Positions 33,805 to 45,880 of a DNA stretch of 64,000 nt are shown piece after piece. Positions within the stretch are counted from its first letter, which is position 1. Every line of letters starts with the position of its first letter. Both the position numbers and the translations under genes were made by a program. Origin of the DNA: Archegozetes longisetosus (taxonomy: Eukaryota > Arthropoda > Arachnida > Sarcoptiformes > Trhypochthoniidae). The stretch covers positions 12,683,112 to 12,747,111 of the forward strand of contig JAEMBT020000009.1 in NCBI GenBank assembly GCA_018873245.2, given 5' to 3'. The notes below the pieces were generated by a model that ran no database searches, was not told the DNA's origin, and was given only the letters and a program-made list of their open reading frames with translations.

Positions 33805-33810
33805 CAGGAA
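33805..33810. repeat. Right 6 bp target duplication of the Polinton
   Basis: CAGGAA, identical to 17890-17895. Confidence 0.93.
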
Positions 33811-34031
33811 AAGTAATACAAATCCTGAATGGCAAACAAAATTAGATTTACTAGTGCCCAACTCTTATCGTTGTGGTGGCAGTGATTCTAAAGTTTACAA
33901 ACAAGTAATTTGTCTCAAAGTCTGGAATAAAAAGTTGAAGATTACAACTTTCAAACACTTAATTGAATGGATATGCGGTTTAAAATAAGGAAAGAGCTTG
34001 AACAATTATCATATCTTAAGAAACAGGCATA
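33811..34031 (+). other. Host flank right of the Polinton
   Basis: A frame open from within the terminal repeat reads on to 33988, but no family was recognised. The flank left of the element also has an open frame up to the target site, so a disrupted host or transposon gene is possible but unproven. Confidence 0.3.
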
Positions 34032-34033
34032 TA

Positions 34034-34704
34034 CAGTCAGCCCCGGTTTTGACAACCCGCTTAATGGCAAATTTTTATTTTAACAATCAATTCCAAAGTA
34101 CCGGTCGCTTCTATGAGGTGCATAATATTAAGGGGTTCGGATTATGACAATTCCGGTTTTAGCAAAACCTCGATAATAGCAACTAATTTTTAATGTACGC
34201 ATAGCTTAAACAATGCTTCGATGTTATCAAAAAAATTTACAAACTGTAAAGTTTGTTAAAAAAACTCATTTAATATCAAAGAAATCGCTTTTCAAAACAA
34301 TTGTTTACTTCTATTAACAAAAATGTCCAAACGAAAGTGTATTTCAATTATTTTAGACACTCAATATAAGTGATATAAAAGAAGAAGAAATAGATGAAAG
34401 TGAAGAACAGATCAAAACTATAGACGCGTTCAATGCTATATCATTTTTTGAGAAAATATTTCACACAATCTGATGGTCTCGAGAAACTCATCATGTTCTT
34501 AACGAGTTAGAATGAGACATCTATAAAAACAAATTCAATAATTCAAAACAGTAAAAAATAACTGATTTTTTTAATTAAAGTATTTTGGTTTATTAATTGC
34601 ATAAGTTAGTGTTATTATCTGATGTTAAGTGTTTTACTCGACAACCTAATTTTGGCAATAATCTTTGTCAGCACCAGCGAGTTGCCAAAATCGGGGGCTG
34701 ACTG
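34034..34704 (+). mobile_element. Deleted pogo/Tigger-like element
   Basis: Inverted ends (CAGTCAGCCCC at the left, GGGGGCTGACTG at the right) are flanked by TA, as for Tc1/mariner/pogo elements. Inside, a start-like MSKRK occurs at 34322. Near 34400-34560 there is a C-terminal transposase-like stretch (DAFNAISFFEKIF, then VLNELE). The DNA-binding and catalytic middle is deleted. It is 671 bp long and non-autonomous. Confidence 0.75.
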
Positions 34705-34706
34705 TA

Positions 34707-35020
34707 TTGTCTCTTAGTTTTCCATATTGATGGCTGAGGTATTGAACAAATATTTACCAACAATAAAACAATCGAACAGTGTTTTCATATCAAGTTTGAA
34801 AAATAATTGATCTATCATGTATGGATTAGTGGAAATCAATTTAGATAAACATTTTTGATGCATTTCAAAGTATTCAAAAGTGATTTAATGGTTTTAACAA
34901 TTTTCTCGTTAGTTAAATATTAATAAAATTTTCAAATAATGGTGTCACGTTTATTCTTTACATGAGACAATTTTTTGGGATCGTTTTTAATCCCCAGACA
35001 CTGGAAATTACAGTCCGGCT
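34707..35020. other. Unassigned DNA between two transposons
   Basis: About 310 bp of AT-rich sequence between the pogo-like and the Tc1-like element. No gene or repeat was recognised. Confidence 0.4.
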
Positions 35021-36550
35021 CATAATTATTAGGCCACTATATTTTTTAGGAATTTTCAGTTAAAAGTTGTGCTTTTAATAAATCGCGCAAAGCCAGTATG
35101 ATTACTACTGTATGGATGACTCATTTACGAAAAATTGCGTTAATCCGGCGCCGGATTAACGAGCGCAACAGAAAAACTTGATTTCTGATGTGTGCAAAAG
35201 TATTAAGCCGGTTAGTGACATTTTGGTTTCTTAGACTCTACGTGAATAAAAACTTTAGTAAGTGATTGAAAACTGTAATATAGAAATTTGTTCACATTAT
35301 TAGCTATATATTTTGCATTTTAGTCTAAGTATTGACAATGCCTATGGCCAAGGAGTTGACCGAACATGAGCGCGGCCAAATTGCGGCTCTGTTCAAAGAA
35401 GGTAAGTCCCGAAGGAAAATAGCGGCCGCGATTGGAAGGTCGAAGTGTGCCGTCGATTATTACTTGGCCAACCCCGAAGACCACGGTAGAAAGAAGCGCT
35501 CAGGAAGGCCCCCGAAAGTAACTCAGCGTGGTCGTTGGCGTATTCTACGGTGCGCCACCAACACTGGGCATTCGGCTACGAAGATTAAAACATCTCTACA
35601 ATTGTCCTACCACCCGAGCATCGTGAAAAGAGTTCTAAAGAAATCACCGAACCATAAATACACAAAAAGAATGGCTAAACCTCCATTGAAACCTGAACAT
35701 AAACAAGCCCGTTTGGATTGGGCGAAGAATCATATGGAATTTGGTATCAATTGGCGAAAAATAGTTTGGAGCGATGAGAAGTTCAACCTCGATGGTCCTG
35801 ATGGCCTCCAATATTATTGGCACGACCTTAGGACAGAACCAGAACTCTTCTCTAAAAACACAAATGGAGGAGGTTCGGTGATGATTTGGGCTGGCTTCGG
35901 GTGGACCGGGAAGACAAACAACGCATTCATAGATGGTCGAATGAATGCCGGCGGGTACCAGACAATGTTCGAAGAGTACCTCTTACCGAAGGGAGTCGAA
36001 ATTGGTGGTCAGAATTGGATATTTCAGCAGGACAACGCGAGTATCCACAATGCAAAGTCGACTAAAGAATGGTTTACTTGCCATGATATCGAAGTGATGA
36101 AGTGGCCATCTAGTAGTCCGGACCTTGAACCCATCGAAAACCTATGGGGCATCCTCGTACGCCGAGTTTACCGCCTCCAATTCGAGACCGCCAATGAACT
36201 GAAGGCCTCAATTCAAGAAGAATGGACGAAAATAGAGACGGAACTTCATCAGAAACTAGTCAATAGCATGCAAGACAGAGTTTTTAATGTAATTCTAAAA
36301 AATGGGGGCAAACTAAATATTAATCTTATTTTATTTAATAAATTCGGTTTTGGCCTAATACTTTTGCAAACACGGTTTTTAAGTTTTCCGTTCGCGCGCG
36401 GCGTCCCGATGGACGCGGGTAAAATAAAGTCTCGGCAAAATGTGAGTATCTTTGAGATACACTATCCCACCAAATATTATTAAATTATTCCTACATTAAG
36501 TGCTGAAATTTCAAAAAATTATAGCGGCCTAATAATTATGAGCTGGACTG
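35021..36550 (+). mobile_element. Tc1-like transposon with IR/DR-type ends, apparently intact
   Basis: 1530 bp between TA dinucleotides (35019-35020 and 36551-36552). The terminal inverted repeats of about 50 bp start CAGTCCGGCTCATAATTATT on the left and CAGTCCAGCTCATAATTATT on the right, in complement. A second pair of related motifs lies about 170-180 bp inside each end (GCAAAAGTATTAAGCC near 35195 and its inverted partner near 36355). This is the two-site layout of IR/DR Tc1 elements. It encloses one full-length transposase frame. Confidence 0.9.
35338..36483 (+). CDS. Tc1-like transposase (DD34E)
   Basis: Uninterrupted frame of 381 aa from the ATG at 35338. The N-terminal helix-turn-helix region (LTEHERGQIAALFKEGKSRR) is followed by a basic AT-hook-like KKRSGRPPK. 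The DDE core has its first Asp in IVWSDEKFN, the second in WIFQQDNASIH and the Glu in SPDLEPIENLWG, with 34 residues between the last two (DD34E). Typical members end near the NGGK motif, at about residue 325. Here the frame runs on another 55 residues into the inner part of the right end, so the stop may have been lost. Bases in this gene are clearly more GC-rich than the surroundings, which fits recent arrival. The catalytic set is complete. Confidence 0.92.
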   Translation: MPMAKELTEHERGQIAALFKEGKSRRKIAAAIGRSKCAVDYYLANPEDHGRKKRSGRPPKVTQRGRWRILRCATNTGHSATKIKTSLQLSYHPSIVKRVLKKSPNHKYTKRMAKPPLKPEHKQARLDWAKNHMEFGINWRKIVWSDEKFNLDGPDGLQYYWHDLRTEPELFSKNTNGGGSVMIWAGFGWTGKTNNAFIDGRMNAGGYQTMFEEYLLPKGVEIGGQNWIFQQDNASIHNAKSTKEWFTCHDIEVMKWPSSSPDLEPIENLWGILVRRVYRLQFETANELKASIQEEWTKIETELHQKLVNSMQDRVFNVILKNGGKLNINLILFNKFGFGLILLQTRFLSFPFARGVPMDAGKIKSRQNVSIFEIHYPTKYY

Positions 36551-36552
36551 TA

Positions 36553-37894
36553 AGTGTTGAGTCTAAGACTCGATTAAATTCCAGTCTGAGGATATCAATT
36601 TACAGTACATATGCGTGTTAAAGTTTAAAAAAAATAACGCCACTTACTGCTCGTCTTGATTCGATGTTCATGGTACCACGCAGATTGTGTTGGGACGTTT
36701 TTTTTGAAAAGAATATAATTAAATCAAATACACAATAGAGTTTTTGTCATAAAAATTTTTATTTAAAATTCACAAATATACATATATTTAACAACACTTT
36801 CTTTTAAAGTTTTCGCGATCAGGAGCACATTTTTACTTTGCCACTGCAAAAGAAGGAATGATTTCTTAGGTTATTTCAGTCGACTTTATATACCCTGGTG
36901 TCTAGCATTTTCCCACCGAAAAACCTTCCATAATTTGTTCACAAACAGTCCAAAGTATTCGCAAACAGTTTTGTTACTTTGACCATCCAATGGTCAAAGC
37001 ATTTAAAGTTTTTTATTTGTTTATGTCTATTTGTTAAACTAAAGGTTACAATTTAATTTGTGTGCGTACGTGCGTGTATGTGTGTGTGTTTGATTGTATG
37101 TTTATTTTTATTTTATTTTTGTTTTTTTTTTGACAATGGATCGATTCAACAACAGTTAGTTTCGCTATCCAACTGATTGTTGGGAATAGTGCTCGCAATT
37201 AACTTCAGTTTGACTTTATATGTGTAATTATGATAACATAGGAATGTCTACATAATAACACTTCATTTCTCGTTGATATGTATCGTTTTAAAGTGATTGA
37301 GCACATTCTTTTGAGTCAATTCGATTTATCATTTAGTTGACTATGAACTTTTCGAACATTATTTATGAATCTAGCTTTCGTCTGAATATAAGTTATAATT
37401 CTTGTTAATATAAAGTTAAAATCATTTCAATACATTTCGGCGCCTAAAATCAGACAAATAATTTAAACCGAAATAAAAGACTTCGCGTTTAAACTTTGGC
37501 TATCCTTATCTATTATTTATGTTATTTCTCATTGGAAAAGTTTCAAACAAATAAAAATATCATTTCCGGAGAATATGAGATATGTTGAGAAAAACAAAAA
37601 TTATTCAAAAAGTTCTATTAACATTTATAATAAAAAATTTATATATGAATATTGTTATTTCAATGGGACGATTCTGAGCGACTTTAAAACAACTTCGTTT
37701 TATAGTGCTCCCAAACGAAAGTTGTTATCAGTAAGAAGCGCAAAAACGGTGTTTAAAATTGAAAAAAGTGCGGGTGAAATGGTGATAAAGACAATTCAGA
37801 AAAACGATATTTGAAACGGTGGTGTCAGTTTTATTTAAAGTCACATTTTATTCGCAAATTAAAAATTTTATTGTGTTAACAAACTTTTATAAAA
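36553..37894. other. AT-rich stretch, TG microsatellite, no identified gene
   Basis: A TG-rich simple repeat lies at 37060-37100, followed by T-rich DNA. A short open frame at 37575-37814 (+) has no recognised relatives. Nothing else is supported. Confidence 0.45.
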
Positions 37895-38113
37895 TTAGTG
37901 ATTATAAAGATAGTTATTCAACTCGATAATATATAATTTTACAGTATTTTGCATTAACAAATTGGGTCTGTTTTCAAGATTTCTTTTATGACGAGAGAAA
38001 GATCTCTCAGCATCGACAGTAACTAAAGGTGCATAAGATGTCTTCAATTTATGTTCCAATGAATTTTCTATAGAAGTGAATTTATCCAAAGGATTAAAGC
38101 TTGATTTCCACAA
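37895..38113 (-). pseudogene. hAT transposase C-terminal fragment
   Basis: The stretch SYAPLVTVDAERSFSRHKR matches the conserved dimerisation motif (…SVDxERSFS…) of hAT transposases, followed by a helical tail. Only this terminal piece is readable and the upstream part is decayed. Confidence 0.65.
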
Positions 38114-38568
38114 AGTATTTGAAACTTTTGATCCATTTAGGAATGATAGATAAAGTTTTGGGTGGATTTATCAGCATGTTTTTCAATCTTGATATGGTCC
38201 AAAATAAAATTTATTAGAGTTTGAAAATTTTTAAATATTGTGAAAGGGTGGGTCATGTGGTAAAACCCAAGAAGTTGTGAAAAAAGTGTTATTAAACTAC
38301 GTTAACATAGTCCCCAGTTCATAATTAAAACGCATATATTCGAATTAAGGCGATATAAACAAAACAAAAGATCTGGTGATATGGTGAATTACTGCTTCTT
38401 AGTCATCAATTTCAAGGCCGAAACTTTGTTGAAAGATTCCTTAAGCACATTTGATATTTATTATCTGCTTTTCAAACAGTTTTAGTAAAGATAGTGAATG
38501 ATTTGATTATCCATTAATGCATTAGATATAGGATTGTCATTAAAAATGACGATATGTCGGAAAGCAGT
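38114..38568. other. Intergenic DNA downstream of the ankyrin gene
   Basis: About 450 bp without a recognised gene. It probably includes the 3' untranslated region of the ankyrin gene and further remains of the hAT copy. Confidence 0.4.
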
Positions 38569-41500
38569 TCAGAGTCTTAGTTTGGGATGGTTTCCACATT
38601 TTTTAATCATTTTTATATACGAGAGTAGTATTTCTGGAATTTTATTACAATTGTCGCTCATAATAGCTTTATATATATGTGATTGTACTTCTGCGAGATC
38701 AATCATTTCATATGCTGGTATATTACTAATAGAACTCATTAGTTTCCCGAATTCTTCTGTAATGCTTAATGCATTGACTTGAACTTCTAATAAGGACACA
38801 GGTCGGGCCAATATGTACTTTTGACTTGTGATTTTTCTAATGAATACATCTAGTAATAATAGTGTACCATTGACATGAATTTGTGAGAAATTTGATGAGT
38901 TGTCATATATGTCTCGTTGCTGAGTAGAAGTTAACGCAGGAAGATATTGGCCAAACAATCCACCAATAGCCCATACAAATAAATCGTTTATGAAAGAAGG
39001 CGTCTTAGGAGCACTACTTGCTACCATGTCAATGTGACGGCGGGCACGAATTGTTTTAGCAACTGAAGTAGTAGAACTACTGCTTCTTTCCTGTTCTTGC
39101 TTTAAAAATCCTATTGCATCTTTTGAATTGGATTCTTTAGCAATATCCAATGGCTTTTGACCACCATATGCTTCAGCTTTAATATCAGCTCCGCTTGATA
39201 TCAGTATTTTAATTACATCTAAATGATCATTGAGAGCAGCATAGTGCAAAGGAGTCCAATCTTGATTTCCTTTAGCATGAATGTTTGCACCTCTATATAG
39301 AAGAAGCTTTACGACTTGAAGTTTACCATACCGTGAAGCCAAGTGTAAAGGTGTATCATCATTATATTGTTTGCTATTAAAGTCAAAACCTTTATCTATA
39401 AGGAGTCTCACAACATCCAAGTCACCTCTTTCAGCAGCAAAATGCAAAGGTGTTGCACCGTACTTATCCTTAGAGTTAAGATCCGCGTTTATAAAATATT
39501 CTACTGCCTTTAATGTTCCGTATTTGATGGCAGCATGTAATGGTGTTACATTATCCAATGTAGCTAATTCATTCACAATCAGATTTATTATATCTGAATT
39601 ATCTGCCAATTCTAGAGGTATCAGACGATTCTTATTTCTTGCTTTAACTAATGCACCTTTATTTATGAGAAGTCTGACCACATTTAAGCTACCTCTTTGA
39701 GCAGCAAAGTGTAAAGGTGTTGAGCCATACTTATCCTTGGCATTAATATCAGTGTTAATGTAAAGTTCCACTGCTTTCAATGTTCCGTAATTGACGGCAG
39801 CATGCAAAGGCGTTATATTGTCCAATGTAGCTAGTTTATTAACAAACAGCTTCATCATCTGTGAATTATCTGTTAATGCCAGAGGAGTCAGACCATACTT
39901 GTTTTTCGCATTAACAACAGCACCTTTATCCAAAAGAAATCTAGCTATATCCAAGCTTCCTCTTTCAGCAGTAAAGTGCAAAGGTGTCCATTCATTCTTG
40001 TCAATAACATTAATATCAGCATGTTTTTCTATGAGAAATTTGACCACATCCAAATGCCCATTGTTGGCTGCCCAGTGTATAGGTGTTCTACCATCTATTT
40101 GTTTAGTATTAACATCAGCTCCTTTCTCTACAAGAAATTTAACAACATCCAATTTACCTTCTTTGGCAGCATAGTAGAGAGGAGTTGAACCAAAATTATC
40201 TTTAGAGTTAACATTAACACCTCTAGCGACAAGTAGTTTAACTACATTCAAATTACCATTATTTGCAGCTAAGTGTAGCGGTATACTTCCATCTCTAGCC
40301 AGAGCATTAACATTTGCACCTTTATCTATAAGGAGCCTGATCACATTCAAATTTCCATCGTAAGCAGCAAAGTGTAATGGTGTCCAACCATTTCCCACTT
40401 CAGCATTAATACTAGCTCCATTTTCTAACAAAATTCTAATTATTCCCACATAACCTCTTGCAACAGCTATATGTAGAATATGTATTCCGTTAACAAAATC
40501 GTTTATATCTCCCAATTCTTTTAACTTCTCAATGTGGTCTCTGGCCTTCTGAATATCATTCTTTTTTACACTACTCAATAACTCATTCCTTAAGCGTTCA
40601 AGACTTGAAATTGTAGGTATAGGTGAACTGATTGTGCTTGAAGTAGTTACAAATATTTGGGTTGTAATAGTTTGATTCGTGTTGACGGATTTGTTGCTAA
40701 CCGTGGATGTTCTGAGATAATCTGCTTGTACTTTCTCCAAAAATTTTATTACATCAGAACTACTACCAGATTGATCAGCAAAGTCTTTAGGTATTTTGCC
40801 ATTCTTATCAGCAACATTAATGTCAGCATGTTTTTCCACTAGAAATTTCACCACATCCAAATGACCATTATAAGCTGCCCAGTGTAAAGGTGTTCTGCCA
40901 TCCCTTTGCATAATATTCACATTAGCTCGGTTGTCTACAAGCAATTTAACAATATCCAATTTGCCTTCTTTAGCAGCATAGTATAGCGGAGTTGAACCAA
41001 AATTATCTTTAAACCCAACTTCAGCACCATTTTCTAAAAGTAGTTTGGCTAAACCGGAATTACCACTTTGAGCAGTCAAATGTAATGGTGTCCAACCATC
41101 ATTATCCTTAACATTTACTTTGGCTTCTTTATCTACAAGTAGCTTAACCTCATTGTAATTATTGTTGTGAACAGCAAAATGTAAGGGTGTCCAATCTTTG
41201 TTAGTTTTGACATTAATATCAGCACCTTTATTTATGAGAAATTCGACAATATTTAGTTGGTTTTTTCCTAAAGCTACGTGTATAGGTCTCCATTCAAAGT
41301 TAGTTTTAGCCTCAATATTAGCACCATAATTTAGGAGAAGCTCGATCACATTAAGTTTACCTTGTTTAACAGCAATATGTAAAGGTGACCAATCATTATT
41401 TCCTTTAGCATTGATATCAGCACCTTTAGAAAGAGAGTCTTTAATTTTACTAATATCTTCGTTTTTCACACTAACAAACAATTCTTCATTGATTAGAAAT

Positions 41501-43895
41501 TCAACAATGTTCACATAATTCTTTTGTTTGGCAATATCAATTAAGGTTTTTCCATAATTTGTTACAGCATTAAGATCAGCACCTTTACCAATTAGAAATC
41601 GAACTACATTCAAGTTACCGTTTGCAACAGCAAAGTGCAAAGGTGTCCAACTATTTTTTTCTCTTGCATTAATATCAGAACCCTTATCAACGAGTAGTGC
41701 GACCACATTCAATCGACCACTTTCAGCAGCCAGGTGTAGAGGTTTACGATCAAGATTATTATTTGCATTAATGCTAGAAGTTTTTTCTATGAGAAGTCTT
41801 ATGACATCCAATTTACCCTCTTTAGCGGCCCAATGTAAAGAGGTATTGCCGTCATTATCCTTAATATTAAGATCTTTATCCATGAAAAGTTTAAGAGTTT
41901 TTAATGAACCATATCTGGCAGCAGCATGTAAAGGCATAATATTATTCAGAGCAGCTAACTTATCCAAAATAAGCATTACTATATCTGATTTATCTGCCAA
42001 CTCTAAAGATGTATGACCAGAAATAGTTTTAATGTATACTTCAGCATCTCTATCGAGAAGAAGTCTCACGATATCAGGTTTCTCATTATAACGAGCAGCC
42101 ATGTGTAGAGGTGTCCACTCAATCTTATCCTTAGCATTTACGTCAGCACCTCTATCGAGAAGAAGTCTCACGATTTCAGGTTTCTCATTCTGAGCAGCTA
42201 TGTGTAGAGGTGTCCACTCAATCTTATCCTTAGCATTGACGTCAGCACCTCTATCGAGAAGAAGTCTCACGATATCAGGTTTCTCATTATAACGAGCAGC
42301 CATGTGTAGAGGTGTCCACTCATCCTTTTGCTTAGCATTGACGTCAGCACCTCTATCGAGAAGAAGTCTCACGATTTCAGGTTTCTCATTCTGAGCAGCT
42401 ATGTGTAGAGGTGTCCACTCATCCTTTTCCTTAGCATTGACGTCAGCATCTCTATCGAGAAGAAGTCTCACGATATCAGGTTTCTCATTATAACGAGCAG
42501 CCATGTGTAAAGGTGTCCACTCATCCTTTTGCTTAGCATTGACGTCAGCACCTCTATCGAGAAGAAGTCTCACGATATCAGGTTTCTCATTCTGAGCAGC
42601 CATGTGTAGAGGTGTCCACTCAATCTTATCCTTAGCATTGACGTCAGCACCTCTATCGAGAAGAAGTCTCACGATATCAGGTTTCTCATTCTGAGCAGCC
42701 ATGTGTAGAGGTGTCCACTCATCCTTTTCCTTAGCATTGACGTCAGCACCTCTATCGAGAAGAAGTCTCACGATATCAGGTTTCTCATTATAACGAGCAG
42801 CCATGTGTAGAGGTGTCCACTCATCCTTTTGCTTAGCATTGACGTCAGCACCTCTATCGAGAAGAAGTCTCACGATATCAGGTTTCTCATTATAACGAGC
42901 AGCCATGTGTAGAGGTGTCCACTCAATCTTATCTTTAGCATTGACGTCAGCACCTCTATCGAGAAGAAGTCTCACGATTTCAGGTTTCTCATTCTGAGCA
43001 GCTATGTGTAGAGGTGTCCACTCATCCTTTTCCTTAGCATTGACGTCAGCACCTCTATCGAGAAGAAGTCTCACGATATCAGGTTTCTCATTATAACGAG
43101 CAGCCATGTGTAGAGGTGTCCACTCATTCTTTTCCTTAGCATTGACGTCAGCACCTCTATCGAGAAGAAGTCTCACGATATCAGGTTTCTCATTATAACG
43201 AGCAGCCATGTGTAAAGGTGTCCACTCATCCTTTTCTTAGCATTGACGTCAGCACCTCTATCGAGAAGAAGTCTCACGATATCAGGTTTCTCATTATAAC
43301 GAGCAGCCATGTGTAGAGGTGTCCACTCATCCTTTTCCTTAGCATTGACGTCAGCACCTCTATCGAGAAGAAGTCTCACGATATCAGGTTTCTCATTATG
43401 AGTAGCCATGTGTAGAGGTGTCCACTCATCCTTTTCCTTAGCATTGATGTCAGCACCTCTATCGAGAAGAAGTCTCACGATATCAGGTTTCTCATTACGA
43501 GCAGCCATGTGTAGAGGTGTCCAACCATTCATGTCAGTAACATTTACATCAGTTCCATTGATTAGTAATGCTTTCACTATTTCCTCATCACCATTTTTCG
43601 CCGCCAAATGTAGAAAAGTATTTTGATTTATATCTTTCATATTAATAACATCATTAATTATTCCGATATTCTTTGCCTTTTCAATGTGGCTTCTAAGTGT
43701 TTGCATATTATTTACAGATGTCAATATCTTACTTTTCAAATCCTCAATTTTTCCTCCAATCGCCATCGCTGAAGTGGTGTTAACCGTTGTCGCTGTTTCG
43801 GCTGTGCTAATTGTAGACATATCAGACGTCGTTTGCATTAGATAATCTACATAATTCAAATACAATAAATTTACTACATTTGTTGAACATATCAT
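38569..43895 (-). CDS. Giant ankyrin-repeat protein, latrotoxin-like layout, one frameshift
   Basis: One intronless 5.3 kb reading region of about 1,775 codons. A single missing base near 43236, inside a repeat, separates the first part (ATG 43895 to about 43235) from the rest. The N-terminus is Ser/Thr-rich, then a helical segment (LTSVNNMQTLRSHIEKAKN), then more than 40 ankyrin repeats (WTPLHMAA, VRLLLDRGADVNAK). About halfway, near 40500-40720, a second Ser/Thr-rich linker and a second such helical segment (SSVKKNDIQKARDHIEKLK) restart the pattern, so the protein looks like two fused halves. After the last repeat come a Ser-rich stretch, a basic RARRH site resembling furin-type cleavage and about 145 unique residues. 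Intronless structure, many repeats and a tail behind a basic site recall spider latrotoxins and related arthropod or endosymbiont proteins. That is a structural comparison, and neither toxicity nor function is shown. No clear signal peptide was seen. The frameshift may be an assembly error in the tandem repeats. Confidence 0.8.
42030..43480 (-). repeat. Near-identical tandem ankyrin block, about 15 units
   Basis: About fifteen units of 99 or 102 bp encode almost the same 33-34 residues (NEKPDIVRLLLDRGADVNAK). They differ mainly in a connector (EKDE, DKIE or QKDE) and in having AARYNEK or AAQNEK. The remaining repeats of the gene are far more diverged. This suggests recent expansion and homogenisation by unequal exchange. 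Confidence 0.92.
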
Positions 43896-45399
43896 ACCTC
43901 TCTTAAAGCTTAATACTACCAAATATAATGAAACTAGTTTTGAAGCTTACTTAGTACGTAATAGTTTGAACAAAGAGTAAACAGTTAATACGGAAGAAAT
44001 CACGTCTTGATTCAACACTTAAAATAAGTATGTTTTCCTGCTAGTAGTTCACCTTCAAGTGTAGGATTTATTAAGATGTATCAACAATCTGTTGTTTATA
44101 TAATTATTTTTAGTGAGCATTTTGCCATTCTCTAACAACACTGCACTGTTAATGCATATTTTAATATCAATATCGCATTAAAAGCTGGTTTGAGAAATTT
44201 TCACTTCTAAAGTTTGCAGTGAAGCAAATACATTTTAGTCATAAGTAAAAACTATTAGTGTTAGATTCGTATGTTACTAACTCTACTCTCGTCTAATATG
44301 AATACATCTAAATATAAAATCTGACAAAATACTTTGAGATCGTATTTATATTAATGCATCAATTAGTTGCTTATCTTTGGACATTAATCTAAGATTTGAA
44401 GCTAATTAACAAATATTTGAATTTGAAAACGCGTTTTTCACAACAAATCAGAGCATTTCAGTTTAAACTTTAGGCCCCAAGACCAAAAATTCTGCCTACG
44501 ACACTGTTGAATGTTAGGACAATTTCTTATACTCTTGTGTAAACTTGTGGCGGTATAAATTTGCTCATTAATGCTTTCATTTGAACCTACTTTTCGAAGA
44601 AATGCATTAAATCGAAGGTTTCTAATTATGGATTAGAAATACTTTATTGAATTCGATATAGAAAGTGTTTTTAATACATAGTAGAGGATTATTAGTTGAC
44701 ACATTTGTTTAAAAAATAAGTTCATTTATACAAATGCAATAGACAAATTTATACCGCCATGAGTGTACAACCAAATATCAACGTATTTATAGGTATGCAT
44801 TGCAACCTATTACTACTTTTACAACTATTAATAGTATCGCTCACCAGTTTATTTTGTATCGTTTTACTAATGTTTGATAAACCTGGTCTGGACTTAATTC
44901 AAACAAAAATATTCTTTTTGTCTGAATTAGTATTCAGCTATATTTATTGATCTTAATTATTTTTCTATCGACACAATAGTTGTTGCTTTAAGTATGCTGT
45001 TGAGTATCCATAAAAAGAGTAATAGTTTAAGAGTATTAACTTTATAATCAATTACTCACATTAATCACTTGTAATTCAGAAGAAATAATAATTTATTAAA
45101 TCGGATGTATCTCTTATAACCAAACGTTTAGGAGTTTACAGTCACGTGACTGAACGCAAACCTCAAACGTCACACCAAAGGCATTACAGTGAAACATATT
45201 GATGTGATACATGGTTTAATAATATTAAAACTCATTTAATTATGACTGAATTGAAAAATAATTATGTTCACAATCATTAGGAAGATTGAAGATATCAAAC
45301 TGTTGCCAGTACTTCGATTTGAAAAGTCTAACAATTTTTCTAATTGTATTTCCAACAATACTACAAGTTATTACGTTCAAACTATTTGATAAAAATTTT
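43896..45399. other. Upstream region of the ankyrin gene, with a weak foldback
   Basis: No gene was recognised. Near 44540-44585 and 44730-44770 the string GGCGGTATAAATTTG and its complement form an imperfect inverted repeat of about 230 bp overall, a possible MITE. A short hydrophobic frame at 44759-44950 (+) has no known relatives. Confidence 0.45.
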
Positions 45400-45880
45400 C
45401 AGTATTATTCGAGATTATGATTGAAATTCTTGTGTCCAACTATTTTTTCAAGAGCCCCAAATCATTTCAGTCGGATTCAAATGACGGCAATAAGGGGCAG
45501 ACGAAGGTGTGACCCCCAAATTTTTTTGTCGTCGACATAATAGCGAGTCTAATTTGATTTTGGCGAACTGTTTCTAATAAGTGTTTTTTTGTTTAAATTA
45601 TTATCTAAAGAAATATTATTTAATCGATTCAATCTTGTAACTTGTGTCGGGATTCTATTGTATAGTCAGCTGTGAGCAGCGTAGTTTTCGTAAATAATGA
45701 TTGAATTTGGGGGCAATTCAGGCATTAGTTGTTTTTCGAAATATTGTTCAAATATTTGTGAACTAATTTTCATTATATAAATAATTAGCTCTCCAATTGT
45801 CACAAATCCGTTTTGAGATATGGCATTAATGAATGGAAGACAATCCTCTTTTCCAATAATTTTGTCCATTTTTTGTATTT
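45400..45880 (-). pseudogene. Tc1/mariner-superfamily transposase fossil
   Basis: On the minus strand, MPELPPNSIIIYENYAAHS (45666-45730) resembles the second catalytic Asp region of DDE_3 transposases (PPNSxxxxDNAxxHS), with Asp replaced by Glu. Further downstream near 45430-45520, CRHLNPTEMIWG matches the final Glu motif (LNPIExxWG). Stops and frameshifts lie between them. Confidence 0.65.

Noticed and set aside
17840..34031. A host exon disrupted by the Polinton, reading across the target site
   Set aside because: Open frames exist on both flanks but none matches a recognisable protein and the frame choice is ambiguous.
39371..42016. Several plus-strand frames across the ankyrin gene
   Set aside because: They are antisense shadows of the repetitive ankyrin coding sequence.
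42030..43480. A CRISPR-like array, suggested by regular repeats of about 100 bp
   Set aside because: The units are coding ankyrin repeats in one frame, without spacers; the genome is eukaryotic.
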